64,000 nucleotides of DNA from Spongospora subterranea f. sp. subterranea (GCA_049724395.1 JAUGWO010000014.1:32685-96684), one strand, 5' to 3'; positions 22,340 to 34,140 are shown, counted from the first letter of the stretch. Made by a program: numbers and translations. The notes: generated from the sequence alone by a model not told the origin.

Positions 22340-23890
22340 CATTTTCACACCGACGTTACTTAACACAGACAGCACTGTACACTCTATGATTCTCTGAGCG
22401 GGAAATCTTTATGTCCGCCAGTATGGTAGTACAGTACAGTGCACCCAACTGGCGGACAGAATCCTTTCCATCCGCCAGTCTCGTCACATAGTGTAGGTAC
22501 TGCTGGCGGACAGAATCCAGTCTGTCCGCCGGCGGACAGAAAGATTTCCCGTTCTCTGAGGGTATTAGGTCGGTTCGCCATCGACCTTCTTGAAAGGTTA
22601 AGAGTTCCAACTCTCGCAGCTAAGGATCAAGTGAACCATGCCCGACGAGGAAAGGACCGCACGACGCGTCCAACGGACAGAAGCCAATGATGCTCAAGAA
22701 GAGCATGGACACGTAGAAAGTGTTCATCTTCTGAAGACAGAAGTAAACCTTCAACCGTACGCAACGGTTTGAACCTCATACCCGAGTTCAACGGTAAGAA
22801 CTGGGAAATTTTCAAGAGGAAACTGGATCACAGTTTATCCGCATGGGCATCGAAACTTACCTCGAATTTTTACCAGGCACATCAACGGCCAAAATAAGAA
22901 ACGACCGAATCGCTTACGCAGAAGTTACTATGAGACTTTCTCAACTTGCATACAAGCAAATTGCATCATGCCGCTATACCAAGGACGTGTGGGCAAAATC
23001 GTGTGAAATCTATAACGAGAAGAAAGATGCTGAAGCTTCAACAAAATTCATAAAGTTCATCGAGGACAAGAAAAGTTCCACCGAGACAGTCAAGATCTAC
23101 CTACTGTAGACCGCTTGATTGAGACGTATTATGATCTCGTCACGCTAGGCATAAACATGGGCGAAACAGCCCTATGCGCGAAGGCCCTGCACGGCCAATC
23201 ACAAGATTATGAAGCCAAAGCGGCAGCTCGAGCTTCAGAGATCAAGACGATCGCGAAGCTGACGAATCATCGCGACAGAACGGGAGAAGATTGGCAACAA
23301 GCCAAAACGTGCAGACACCGAAGTTTGAAGCCGACGTTGCGGTAGAAAACACATGGACAAAGAAAGAAGAAGCATTGCACAAAGTGTTCACAGGACGGCC
23401 ACGACAATCGTGAATGCTGGCGCCTGCATCCTGAATTGAAGCCAGACTGGCTAAAAGAGAAGGAGAAGAACCACACCAAATCATCGGCGGGTTTGAATTC
23501 AAGGGATACCGCGTTGTAACGTTCAACAACGCTAGTGCTGTAGATGGATATCTCATTGATAGTGGAGCAGATGTTTCCATCACGAAGGACCGAGCAATTC
23601 TCCAGAGTTATCAAAGCATGTCCAAACCGGTCTTTATACAGGCATGCAATGGCCAGGTATCCAAGGCAGCGGGGAAAGGTACATTGATACTATCAACAGA
23701 GCCGCTAATCACTCTGCCAAATGTCCTGCACGTGCCAAGCGCGACAAACACGCTGATTCTGGCACATACCCTTACGAAACTAGGCCTGACCATCGTCATC
23801 AAAGACACTATGCACATCGCGACTGTAGATGGAGAGACCATCTTGACGGCGAAGATGAAGAACGGTCTGTGTGTCATGATCCGAAAGTCT
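22340..23890 (+). mobile_element. Broken Ty1/Copia element, copy 1 (LTR piece, gag, protease)
   Basis: Closely related to the Copia copy at 49.5-52.6 kb. LTR-like sequence at about 22340-22600 (split by the MITE) is followed by a degenerate primer site (GGTTAAGAGTTCCA). Gag runs from about 22840 (GIETYLEFLPGTSTAKIRND) with a stop at 23107, then continues in other frames. The CCHC knuckle region is frameshifted at about 23370-23420. The protease-like YLIDSGADVSITKD motif is at about 23550, and coding ends at 23892. Integrase and reverse transcriptase are missing: homology breaks at about 23878, where a Gypsy 3' fragment is joined. Several frameshifts and stops make it dead. Confidence 0.85.
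22399..22551. mobile_element. 153-bp MITE with 21-bp inverted ends and a 9-bp target duplication
   Basis: The ends are inverted repeats of 21 bp with one mismatch, starting CGGGAAATCTTT and finishing GTCCGCC. The 9-bp direct repeat TTCTCTGAG flanks it exactly (22390-22398 and 22552-22560). Inside are further GGCGGACAGA motifs in both orientations, including a perfect 20-bp palindrome at 22521-22540 and a hairpin at about 22450-22479. There is no coding capacity. A 9-bp duplication fits Mutator-like (MULE) elements. It is inserted in what looks like the LTR of the Copia copy that follows, since the bordering sequence resembles the LTR at 49469-49585. Confidence 0.8.
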
Positions 23891-23991
23891 TAGGTATATC
23901 AGGACCCGAGAATGATGGCCTTGAGCCTTCAGAGTACCTTTTGGGTCAATTGGTAGCTGTCGGGCGACTTACACGTGGAGGTAGGTTATGA
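23878..23991 (+). mobile_element. Gypsy 3' fragment fused to Copia copy 1
   Basis: The reading HDPKVLGISGPENDGLEPSE is the same as the C-terminal end of the Gypsy copy on the minus strand at 56955-57005. The two share sequence from the TCATGATCC point onward. This marks a junction between two unrelated elements, made by nested insertion or recombination at a short shared sequence. Confidence 0.6.
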
Positions 23992-25655
23992 GGAGTCACA
24001 ATTGAATCGCCAGCTTCGCCACAGTATAAGCATAAATTTTCGCGACAAACCCGTTCGAGACGTGTTCGGACGCGAAAGCCAACGCGCCATTAGTGCTCCC
24101 CGCGCTGCTCTCACGGTAGAAGAGAAGGACCGACGCCGTCGCGAGAATGTATGCTTATACTGTAGCGAAGCTGGCCATTCAATTGCGACTCATAACCTAA
24201 CGTCACCGAACCATTTAAGGTCCATGATGGCTTTTTGTACAGACAACAGGAACTCGTAGTACCCACAGAAGCTGCACAACTCAAGATACTCGCACAGATC
24301 CACGACGGGCCATTAGGAGGTCACCTGGGTAGGCGGAAAACGCTTCAAGCATTTCAACGACATTTTTGGTGGTCCGGAGTGACCGATTTCGTTCGACGTT
24401 ATGTCCAATCGTGTGTAATCGCTGTCAGCGAACCAAACTGCAGCGCAAGTCCCCACAAGGACTCTTAAGACCAAATCCAACGATTTTGACTCAATTCTCG
24501 TCGTGGTTGATCGATTGTCAAAAATGGCGCATTTTATCCCCTGCAAAGAATCAATCACATCTTCACAACTAGCTGAATTGATGCTACGGCAAGTGTTCCG
24601 GCTTCATGGACTTCCGGACGACGTTGTATCAGACCGCGACCCGCAGATGGTTGCAGGATTTTGGAATCGTCTTCTCCAACGGCTACAGATCTCAGGGAAA
24701 CTGTCTACGTCAAGACATCCACAGACCAACGGACAGACAGAACTGGGTAATCAGGTGGTAGAGCATTAATTGAGGACGTTCACCTCCTATTAGCAAGATG
24801 ACTGGGAAGATTGGCTGGCGCTAGCAGAATTTCAGTACAACAACACAGAGCATTCATCGACTCAAGTCTCCCCGTTCTTCGCTAATTATGGGTTCCATCC
24901 CCGCACAATCGATGTTCCGTCATTCCGCCGATCACAGCTCAATCCCTCTGCTGACGAAAGGGCGAATCACCTTCGAAGCATTCGTTTATTTTTACGACGA
25001 CAACTCGAACAGGCCGTGAAATCGATGAAATAATACGCCGATAAAAACGATTCGATGTTCCCGCATATTCACTTAGCGAAGTTGGTTATGGTGAAGAGAA
25101 CCGATTGGAATACAACACGACCATTCCCAAAACTCGAAGATCGATTCGCAGGCCCCTTCCCAATCATAGAAATCGTTAACGAGTTGACATACTCGGTGAA
25201 GCTACCAACAACCTGGCGGGTTCATAACACTTTCCATGTGTCCCAGCTTGAACCATATCACGCGAACGACATCACGAAACGAGAACAGGTCTGTCCACCA
25301 GAACCCGTATTCCTCCCAGAAGAATCCTCGCAGCCACTGTTTATCGTCCGAAACGTACTGGATTCGAGAATCTTATAGGAATCAACTATCGACTGGGAAG
25401 GCTATCCACCATCAGAGCGGTCATGGAAACCGGCGCGAGGACTCGCCGATAACTCTCCCGCTCTTCGTTAAGCAATCAGTCAATTCCATAGCCGATATCC
25501 CGACAAACCGAATGTACAGTGACCCACATCAGACGATCTCATTCCCTGAAGACGAGTTACCAGAAGGGAATCAGATCGTATTATTAGTCGCCAATGCACA
25601 CATCCTTAGTCTATTTCCTCCGTTTAGTCTCCTTCCTCCGTCCTTATCCTAACAT
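23992..25655 (+). mobile_element. Decayed Ty3/Gypsy chromovirus (gag tail, integrase, chromodomain, LTR)
   Basis: A gag zinc knuckle (CLYCSEAGHSIATH) at about 24150 runs straight into integrase at 24236 (GPLGGHLGRRKTLQAFQRHF, with the HHCC finger), so protease, RT and RNase H are deleted. The integrase core shows VVVDRLSKMAHFIP, VVSDRDPQMVAGFW and HPQTNGQTE, with frameshifts at 24430 and stops at 24768 and 25033. The end carries TWRVHNTFHVSQLEPYH and a chromodomain piece (DWEGYPPSERSWKPA). Sequence at 25512-25655 is an LTR end matching the solo LTR at 29795-29935 in reverse. The chromodomain marks it as a chromovirus. Confidence 0.85.
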
Positions 25656-26690
25656 GAAACCGCCAGCTACGCAACAAGAAGGTTGATGAGTCCTTCAATC
25701 CGAAACATGATAATTGAAGTTGTCGGCCAGTTATTGTCGCCGCTCAATACCACGAAATTGTGGCGTGGCCTCAACTCGGGCGATTTGATGTTCAGGTTCG
25801 GGAAGGGCCAACGTCTCGATTATTTTCTATCGATGCGGTGTTCTCATATTTCCGAACATCCCACCCTAAGGCGTTAGCCCTATCGTGTGATGTCTGCCAA
25901 GAAAGTGCTAATCGGTTTGGAGAAGGTTTTGAAGGATATGATTGCATTAGGGGATTTCAAGATTGTTAAATCTAAGAAATCGACTTGGGTAGTTGAGAAG
26001 TTCCAAGTTAGACGGATATCAGGAATGTGAGTACGTAGTTACAGTGGTATTCAGAACGTAGATGGACATCGAGAAAGATGCTGATAATAGTAGACCCCGG
26101 ATGTGTGGAATGGGGAGGAGATATTGAAAAGTGCTAATCGGTTTGGAGAAGGTTTTGAAGGATATGATTCCATTATTGACCGTGATTGGGAAACCGCAAT
26201 GGTGACCACTGGTCTCGATCCTCAAAGCTCTGGAAGTGGGGCCCACCTCAGACGAAGCTGATCTAACCTGGTCTGATGCGCATGACGCCAGCTAAGTAAT
26301 TATGGTTGCAAATAAGTTCGCACATCTTCCTTGATGTAGTAGAAGTTTTCTTTCAATAATGTTGTAAAGGAGTTCTAAGTTCATGTTAGTTATGCACACA
26401 GTGCAGTCTCGCAAACATTTCTCCCCTTCGTCTAAAACGGGAAAGCCCACGCTAAATTAAGCAGTGACCATCTGCCAACAATGATCAAAACTACCATTCC
26501 AACAAGGCGACAAAAACACACAAACACGCTGAGAGTGCCCTTCAAACATAATAGATAATGAGAAAACCATGAACATGATCATAGCGCAAAACACAACCAT
26601 GAACCGTGATCAACTGACTTCAACAAATATTCAGAATGCTATAACAGGGTCGATCCACCACAAAATTATTGGTCGCAACGCATGTCCCTT
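25656..26690. other. Rearranged fragments, no gene
   Basis: No intact gene. A 40-bp stretch (AAAGTGCTAATCGGTTTGG...) occurs twice, at about 25900 and 26130. Around 26170-26240, sequence from the C48-protease region at 35480-35510 (GACCGTGATTGGGAAACCGC) abuts, in rearranged order, sequence matching 34960-34995 (the reverse of CCAGAGCTTTRAGGATCGAG). This is a scrambled duplicate of material from the palindrome centre. Confidence 0.5.
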
Positions 26691-27900
26691 ATGAAACGAT
26701 GAACTGAGAATCGCTTACAGGAGAAAGAACCGCGCCAAAACAAAATGGCAACAATCAATGGTACAACAGCACAGAGCTGACCGTATCGAGAAAAGGAAAC
26801 GAAAATTGCAGAACCTCGACACACACTTCAAACACATGTTTGAGAAACACAGACGCAAACACTTACTTGAGCTGGCAAAAGAAGCCAGTAAGGACAATAC
26901 GGGAACAGCAACGTGGAAGATGCTGAAAACCCTGGTTCCGCAAACAAACAAAAAGCATCGTACCTTCGCAACTCGTACCAAGAATGCAGTTGAAGAAGCA
27001 AATCTGATCGCCGAAAATTTCAGCGTCATTTAAAATCAACTCGAGCTTGAGCTATCCAATGATGAGCGAAAACAATACAACGAATCATGCATAGACCAAA
27101 AACGGAGAAGGGCTTGTAGCCATCGACCACCTATCACATAAAGAGAGCTGGACAGAGCAGCGACAAAGGCAAAAAGAAGAGCAGCTCCTGGAATAGATGG
27201 GATCTCTTCAAAACTCCTAAAACAAATATGTGCATTCCCATATTGGATGACATATTAGCAGACAGCATCAGACAAGCGATTAACAATGAAATCATTGTGA
27301 AAGGGTCATTCCCAGATATATTGAAGATGGTAAAAATTATCCCGTTACCGAAATCAAAACCTGGTGATTACCGCCCGAAAATCACATATCCCTATTGACT
27401 TCTTTGGCAAAAAAAGTTGAGAGCATCATTGAACATCGACTACGCCAGCAATCAGAAAAGCACATTCCGAAGAATTATTCAAAATGCGGCGAATTTTGAG
27501 ATCGAAATAGAGCATGGACCATATCTGTAATCCTTAAAGCTTCAATTTAAGAAATCCGAAGGAGGTCAATCAAAACAGTAACTGAAGGCGAACGTCAAAC
27601 GCAGTCACTTCCCAAACTACCCAGATAGAGATCCGTTTCGCAAACTACCAGGTGAAACGACGCCACACATGCTCATTAACAGAGTGCGAACTGGACATAG
27701 CAGATGCATTGACAACACCTCAGCAACATTGGAATGGAAGACACGAACAAGTGCAGGCACTGCGACAAACATCCCGAAACAATCGAACAGCAAGTATTAC
27801 AATGCGAAATATTCAAAAGCCTGCTCAAGAAATGCTGACGACTCTACAGGACGCTCCCGGTAACTACGATCAACACAGCAATTTCGAGCCATGAGAAGGC
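26690..27900 (+). mobile_element. LINE (non-LTR retrotransposon) fragment, left arm
   Basis: Frames encode a basic pre-RT segment (KRKLQNLDTHFKHM, LELAKEASKDNTGTATW), then RT pieces around 27330-27480 (KSKPGDYRP followed by frameshifts) and a short downstream piece at 27500-27890. It is the inverted partner of the longer LINE copy at 45.7-48.4 kb, with the middle of RT deleted near 27490. Multiple stops. With the ankyrin pseudogene and shared sequence up to 29800 it forms the left outer arm of the palindrome. Confidence 0.8.
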
Positions 27901-28423
27901 CATGACAAAATCTTGCGCAAAGCTGAAAAAGCAGACTGGTTTATCTAGATACGATTGGTCTTTGTTGGGTCTGACCACATGGCCATAATGAATGTGGGAG
28001 AGTGAGCTGCCTGGCAATGGATAGGCAGTGTAATCGGGTGGGGGCAGGTCCCATTCGGTGTGGTCATTAGGAAAGGTTATGGGGGTGAATACAGCTGGTC
28101 TTATAGGTTCCTTCAGTGGATACCCAATCTACTTGTAGCGGCCAGGGGGAAGTAGGGAATACCTGGGAGTACACAGGATTACACGACCCATAAGGGCGAT
28201 TGTATCGAGTTGATGAGTAGTCCCTGATCTGGCAATGATCCTGTTAATATTGTGTATATCGCAACATGTGAGATCCTCTCATGATCCACAATTGCACTGC
28301 TATCCCAATATCATCTATCAACACGAGCATGGTGAATAAACCAGTTCGGCTGAAAAGTCGACAAAAACCGCCTGAAATCTGTCTAAAGGAGCAGCAAATG
28401 CAGTGACCCCCAAGTTTATCAAT
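27900..28423. repeat. Outer palindrome arm, non-coding
   Basis: This stretch is repeated in inverted orientation at about 45140-45680, with high identity over the 45330-45680 part. No gene found in either copy. It links the LINE fragment to the 3' end of the ankyrin gene on both sides. Confidence 0.65.
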
Positions 28424-29805
28424 TCATTGCTGTAAAAATTCGACGATCTTCGCGACATCTGAGGAGTCGCTCACTTCCTTCATCTGCATTGCCACCTCCA
28501 GTGCTGTCTGTCCATTAGCCACGATGGTGCGGCTGGCGCCTTTTTCCAATATATATTGAACTCTCCAGACTCTACAAGCAGTCCGATTAGCACAAAGAGG
28601 TTGATCAGCGACGATTTGACAAACTGGGTTTTTGAAACTGCCACATGGAGAGCAGTTTCCCCATTATGGTTTTGAATGTTGACGATTTTAAGACACGACG
28701 GATGGAATGATTTATGGATCTTCCTGTGAGATCAATTCAGCGATGATGTTTTAGATGTACGTGATGATAGTTGACATAATTAAACGAATCAACGATGCGC
28801 CAAAACTCCCATATTGTTCCATGATCTCAACCTGCCTCAAAGAACGCATTCCTCCCGCTTCGATTATATGGAAAATAGTCGAAACAAATCTGTGAGGTAT
28901 TTATCAGATGAGCGCTTCAATATAAACAGATGATAGCAGAATACAGGTTATGTGATATTGCCAGGTGCAGTGCAGTATTCCCATTCTTGTCAGCAAAAAG
29001 GGGATCGGCGCCTTGATTCAAAAGCTTCGTGACAATGCGATTTACGGCCAACCGATTACACTAAAGAGCCATATGGAGAATAGTGTTCCCATCACTGTTC
29101 ACGTGGCTGATATCACAGTTTTTAATGATTAAGAGGATGAGTTCGTCCGACCTGTGAACACATCAGTGAATATTTGAGTTTGTGGTGAGATTAGGGCGAC
29201 GTACAGGTCAGATGGAATATCGGTTAGAAACGGTGTGCTCAAATCATGTATCTCGATCAGACTCTTTGAGATATTAACATGTTATAGCAGTATACAGCGC
29301 CATCTCTATCGCCAGGTGCAGTGCTGTATTCCCATCATTATCCGCTATTGTGGGATCGACATCTCTGTCCAATACCCCCTTAACTATCCAATTCCTACCA
29401 AATCAGTGTGATTGATCGGAGCTAATCAGTGTCAAACACAATTACGACCAACCGACGACTCTTAACAGCACAATGGAGAAGAGTGGAGCCATCACAGTAC
29501 TGGTGGTTTACATCAATATTTTGATCATGGTCAATATGGATTGACTCAAGGTCAGGATGGTTTCGCTTGTGGTTTGAAAATCTGGTGAGAGATTGGCGAA
29601 ACGCAGTTGATCCTGCATAGCCCAGCGAAATGGGATCCACTTTTCATCATCCGGTATTGTGGGATCAGCGCCATTCTCCAACAGAGTTTGAGCGATAACA
29701 ACTCTGGAGATAAACCAATATTGAATGTGCTCATCAGACCAAGAGAGTAAATTTTTACCAACCGGTTAAACATACTCCTGCTACCGCGAGAGCAGTGCGT
29801 GTTAG
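28424..29805 (-). pseudogene. Truncated secreted-ankyrin family pseudogene
   Basis: Minus-strand copy of the 3' half of the ankyrin gene at 42241-45139. Homology starts inside its exon 7 (about 29800, the CTCTCGCGGTAGCAG segment) and ends at the equivalent stop codon (28424-28426). The body of exons 10-12 is deleted at about 29230-29290. The exon equivalent to exon 13 has an in-frame TAG (about 29060: GCTCTTTAGTGTAATCGG against GCTCTTAAGTCTAATCGG). The signal peptide and first six exons are missing, replaced by a Gypsy LTR. Clearly non-functional. Confidence 0.85.
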
Positions 29806-29935
29806 GGGACGAGGACGGAGTAGGAAAGAGTCGAAGGCTGTGTGTATTAGCGACTAATAATTCGATCTGATTCCTTTGTGGTAACTTGTCTTGAGGGAAT
29901 CAGATCGTCTAATGTGTGTCACTGTACAGACACTA
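29795..29935 (-). mobile_element. Solo Gypsy LTR
   Basis: Read on the minus strand, it matches the LTR end at 25512-25650 over about 130 bp (GACGATCTGATTCCCTCAAG, AATTATTAGTCGCTAATACA). No internal element lies on either side. It cuts the ankyrin pseudogene on its right and abuts the satellite array on its left. Confidence 0.65.
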
Positions 29936-31209
29936 CCTATAGTGGGGTCCTGACATGTGGGGCCCTGACACTACCTATAGTGGGGTCCTGACATGTGGGG
30001 CCCTGACATGTGAGGCCCTGACACTACCTATTGTGGGGTCCTGACATGTGGGGTCCTGACATGTGGGGCCCTGACACTACCTATTGTGGGGTCCTGACAT
30101 GTGGGGTCCTGACATGTGGGGCCCTGACACTACCTATTGTGGGGTCCTGACATGTGGGGTCCTGACATGTGGGGCCCTGACACTACCTATTGTGGGGTCC
30201 TGACATGTGGGGTCCTGACATGTGGGGCCCTGACACTACCTATTGTGGGGTCCTGACATGTGGGGCCCTGACACTACCTATTGTGGGGTCCTGACATGTG
30301 GGGCCCTGACACTACCTATTGTGGGGTCCTGACATGTGGGGTCCTGACATGTGGGGCCCTGACACTACCTATTGTGGGGTCCTGACATGTGGGGCCCTGA
30401 CACTACCTATAGTGGGGTCCTGACATGTGGGGCCCTGACATGTGAGGCCCTGACACTACCTATTGTGGGGTCCTGACATGTGGGGTCCTGACATGTGGGG
30501 CCCTGACACTACCTATTGTGGGGTCCTGACATGTGGGGTCCTGACATGTGGGGCCCTGACACTACCTATTGTGGGGTCCTGACATGTGGGGTCCTGACAT
30601 GTGGGGCCCTGACACTACCTATTGTGGGGTCCTGACATGTGGGGTCCTGACATGTGGGGCCCTGACACTACCTATTGTGGGGTCCTGACATGTGGGGCCC
30701 TGACACTACCTATAGTGGGGTCCTGACATGTGGGGCCCTGACACTACCTATAGTGGGGTCCTGACATGTGGGGCCCTGACACTACCTATAGTGGGGTCCT
30801 GACATGTGGGGCCCTGACACTACCTATAGTGGGGTCCTGACATGTGGGGCCCTGACACTACCTATAGTGGGGTCCTGACATGTGGGGCCCTGACACTACC
30901 TATTGTGGGGTCCTGACATGTGGGCCCTGACACTACCTATAGTGGGGTCCTGACATGTGGGGCCCTGACACTACCTATAGTGGGGTCCTGACATGTGGGG
31001 CCCTGACACTACCTATTGTGGGGTCCTGACATGTGGGGCCCTGACACTACCTATAGTGGGGTCCTGACATGTGGGGCCCTGACACTACCTATTGTGGGGT
31101 CCTGACATGTGGGGCCCTGACACTACCTATAGTGGGGTCCTGACATGTGGGGCCCTGACACTACCTATTGTGGGGTCCTGACATGTGGGGCCCTTACACT
31201 ACCTATTGT
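29931..31209. repeat. Satellite array of 15-bp and 23-bp units (38- and 53-bp repeats)
   Basis: About 1.28 kb of tandem repeat built from two related sub-units: TCCTGACATGTGGGG (15 bp) and CCCTGACACTACCTATAGTGGGG (23 bp, with T/A variation in CTATWG). They combine as 15+23 (38 bp) or 15+15+23 (53 bp). A rare variant unit (CCCTGACATGTGAGGCC) occurs at 30001 and again at 30433, showing that a block of about 432 bp was duplicated. Copies are nearly identical, so the array is young. It lies directly upstream of the ankyrin gene at 31377. Confidence 0.95.
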
Positions 31210-31376
31210 GACTGTACTGCCATTGACTGAGCATGACTGAGGTTGATAAACAGTATCACAGACGCCCTATCACAGTCAATACCACGGAGTCCGTAGGGTT
31301 TTACGAGGAATACTTATATCTCCGTGTTTGTCATCTCATCATCACTTTCCAATTTCCCTTGATGATGTCAAGTTTT

Positions 31377-33535
31377 ATGTTTTCGAAGTTCGTCATAATA
31401 CTGGTGGTACTGAATGTTGGTGCCTCAACGTCCCCAGATTCGGATCGGATCAAGGCCTTTCATGAGGCACTTAAACACAGGTCGCAATAAGTGTATTGAT
31501 GATGGGGTAAAATGTAATTGACTAATCGGATTATCTAGTGATTTAACAGCTGCTTTGAAATGGGCTAATGAGATTGAGAAGGGGGATATAAGTTGTTGGT
31601 ATGAAACCAGTGGTGTGTCGTGGGAGTGGAACGAATGGGTTGCGTAATAAGGTGTGTCAGATCCAATATTTCACTGATCAAATATCACAGAACCCAAGCT
31701 CGGTGTTTCGCACCACCGCTCTCAATTTGGCACTTCTCTACGGCCAGTAATATCAAAATTGCCATTGGTTTTGATCCACATTTGATGTTATTACAATAGG
31801 GAGGATGTCGCCATGATCCTATTAGACAGAGGGGCCGAAATATTTGTTGTCGATGGCTATGGGAATACTCCATTACATTTCGCCGTTCTTCATGACCTGT
31901 AATATATTGCCCATCATGGGTCATCACCCATTATCTGACAACTTCTTAGTCCCAAAGCCGTCAGTAAGATCATGGACATCATGGGCGACAACAATATCAT
32001 GGACATTATGGGCGACAACAATATCATGAAACACGTCGAAATGTCGAAGCAGCAAATTATTGACCTGAAAAACAAGGCTGGGAAAGCGCCACTCCATATG
32101 GCAGTTTCCTATGAGTGGTTGGTCGTACTTAGTGTTAAGACCCTGATCCGCTGTCGATAATCGTGATTGATTTTCAGCCCAGCGGTGGTCAAAAAATTTC
32201 TGGATGAAGGCGCCAATCCAAAGATCACTGATAATGAGGGAAATACAGCACTGCACCTGGCGATAGAGAAGGGGTTTTATACTGCTATAACATGTTAATG
32301 TCTCAAAGTGTCTGATCTAGATCTCACAGGAGTCCAGACATTATTATTGAAATATTCAATGCGGCGAGGCCAAAAACTGGCGATATTCTGGTCCAGAATG
32401 AGATGACGGATCCCTCGACTGGAGAATTGGTTCCTGATGGCCTGTATATTGGGTACAAGTTTGTTATAATCATTGAAATCGCTGATGTAATCTCACAGGG
32501 ACCGACGCGCCATCCGTCAGGCAACGCCTGATTTAATCAATTTCAGCAACCAAAAGGGGGAAACTGCTTTCTCTCTGGCAATTCGTTTTAAACAGTTGGG
32601 AACTGTTGCTGTCTGGCTTTGAACACGCCTCAATAATGGATTATGTTATTATCAGTTTTGATATCGCCCAGTTTCTGTTTGTGAACGGTGCCGATCCTTC
32701 TATACTGGATAATGATTTGAGCACACCATTTCTAACCGATATTCCATCTGACCTGTACATCGCCCTAATCTCTTCACAAACTCAAATATTCACTGATGTG
32801 TTCACAGGTCGGACGAACTCATCCTCTTAATCATTAAAAACTGTGATATCAGCCACGTGAACAGTGATGGGAACACTATTCTCCATAAGGCTCTTAAGTC
32901 TAATCGGTTGGCCGTAAATCGCATTGTCATGAAGCTATTGGATCAAGGCGCCGATCCCCTTTTTCCTGACGAGAATGGGAATACTGCACTGCACCTGGCA
33001 ATATCACATAACCTGTATTCTGCTTCCATCTGTTTATATCAAAGCGCTCATCTGATAAATATCTCACAGAATTCTTCCGACTATTTTCCATATAATCGAT
33101 GCGGCAGGAATGCGTTCTTTGCGGCAGGATGAGATCATGGAACAATATGGGAGGTTTGGCGCATCGTTGATTCGTTTACTCATGTCAACTATCATCACGT
33201 ACATCTAAAACATTAAAATCGCTGAATTGATCTCACAGGAAGATCCATAAATCATTCCATCCGTCGTGTTCTAAAATCGTCAACATTCAAAACCGTCAGG
33301 AAGAAACTGCTCTCCATTTGGCAGTTGCAAAGACCAAGTTTGTCAAATCGTCGCTGGTCAACCTCTTTGTGCTAATCTGACTGTTTGTAGAAACTATATA
33401 GTTGAATACTTATTGTACAAAGGCGCCAGCCGCACCATCACGGCTAATGGAGAGACAGCACTTGAGGTGGCAATGCGGATCATGAACGTGAACGATTCCT
33501 CAAAAGCCTCGAAGATCGTCAAACTTTTACAGTAA
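31377..33535 (+). CDS. Secreted ankyrin-repeat protein, 13 exons, 497 aa
   Basis: Exons 31377-31480, 31539-31638, 31691-31746, 31800-31898, 31950-32114, 32178-32273, 32330-32443, 32499-32594, 32656-32754, 32808-33014, 33070-33183, 33239-33337 and 33391-33535 total 1494 nt with no internal stop. Introns are 51-63 nt, many ending in TCTCACAG, with CTGAT/CTAAT branch-like motifs. Exon 1 encodes a signal peptide (MFSKFVIILVVLNVGASTS). The rest is ankyrin repeats: VAMILLDRGAEIF...YGNTPLHFAV; KFLDEGANP...EGNTALHLAI; FLFVNGADPSI; SDGNTILHKAL; KLLDQGADPLF...NGNTALHLAI; ETALHLAV; YLLYKGASRTI. Most introns from exon 3 on are phase 2 and sit at the same point of a repeat. Exon 5 has a 27-bp tandem duplication (MDIMGDNNI twice). 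An in-frame ATG five codons upstream exists but is not shared by the 42-kb paralogue. Probably exported; target unknown. Confidence 0.85.
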
Positions 33536-34140
33536 TGAATTGATAAACTAGTGGCGTTCACTGCATTTGCTGCTCCTTTAGAGAGATTTCAGGCTGTTTT
33601 TGTCGATCAGCCGAACTGGTTTAGTGACCACCTCGTGTTGGTAGATGATATTGGGATAGCAGTGCAATTGTGGATCATGAGAGGATCTCACATGTGGCGA
33701 TATCTATCTTCTACACAATATTAATAGGATCAGTACAAATTGATTTATAGGTGAACAGGAGGTTTAGTGAAGTCGTTCATATAATACAAGCTGTGGCTGA
33801 GAGAGACTGAATGTGCAATGTTAAACAGACATCAAATTGCCCTCTTAACATGGCACATTCTTGGCAGAAACGACGCCGAGCTGGTTTCTAAATTTGACGG
33901 TTTGTGAATATATCAGCCACATCATCGTCTGTGGGGACATATCGAGGAGTGATGCTTTGTTGGTCAACATGATCGCGTACAAAATGCTTCCTGAGGTCTA
34001 TGTGCTTCAGACGGCAATGTTTAATACCGTCTTTCGCAAAGAGAATTGCGCCAGAGTTGTCGCAGTTCAACTGAGTCGGCTGATCTTGATCGAATCCAAA
34101 GGCTTTCGTGCCTGTCATCTGATGCGAACATGCTGAATCA
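33536..34140 (-). mobile_element. Copia 3' fragment (RNase H end plus LTR start), inner palindrome arm
   Basis: On the minus strand, 34118-33888 encodes a Copia RNase H end (LNCDNSGAILFAKDGIKHC, IDLRKHFVRDHV, VADIFTNRQI). The LTR start follows (TGTTAAGAGGGCAATTTGAT at about 33855). The 33536-33760 part is the shared 3' flank of the ankyrin genes. The whole stretch is repeated in inverted orientation at 36740-37350, so the insertion predates the inner palindrome. Confidence 0.8.

Noticed and set aside
29931-31209. CRISPR-like array
   Set aside because: The repeats are contiguous with no unique spacers, all units derive from one ancestor, and the context is eukaryotic. It is a satellite.
31639-31690. 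Stop codons TAATAA apparently ending the ankyrin protein after exon 2
   Set aside because: They lie inside a 52-nt intron with donor GTTGCG and acceptor TCACAG. Removing it keeps phase 0 and enters a typical ankyrin helix, and the same structure occurs in the paralogues.
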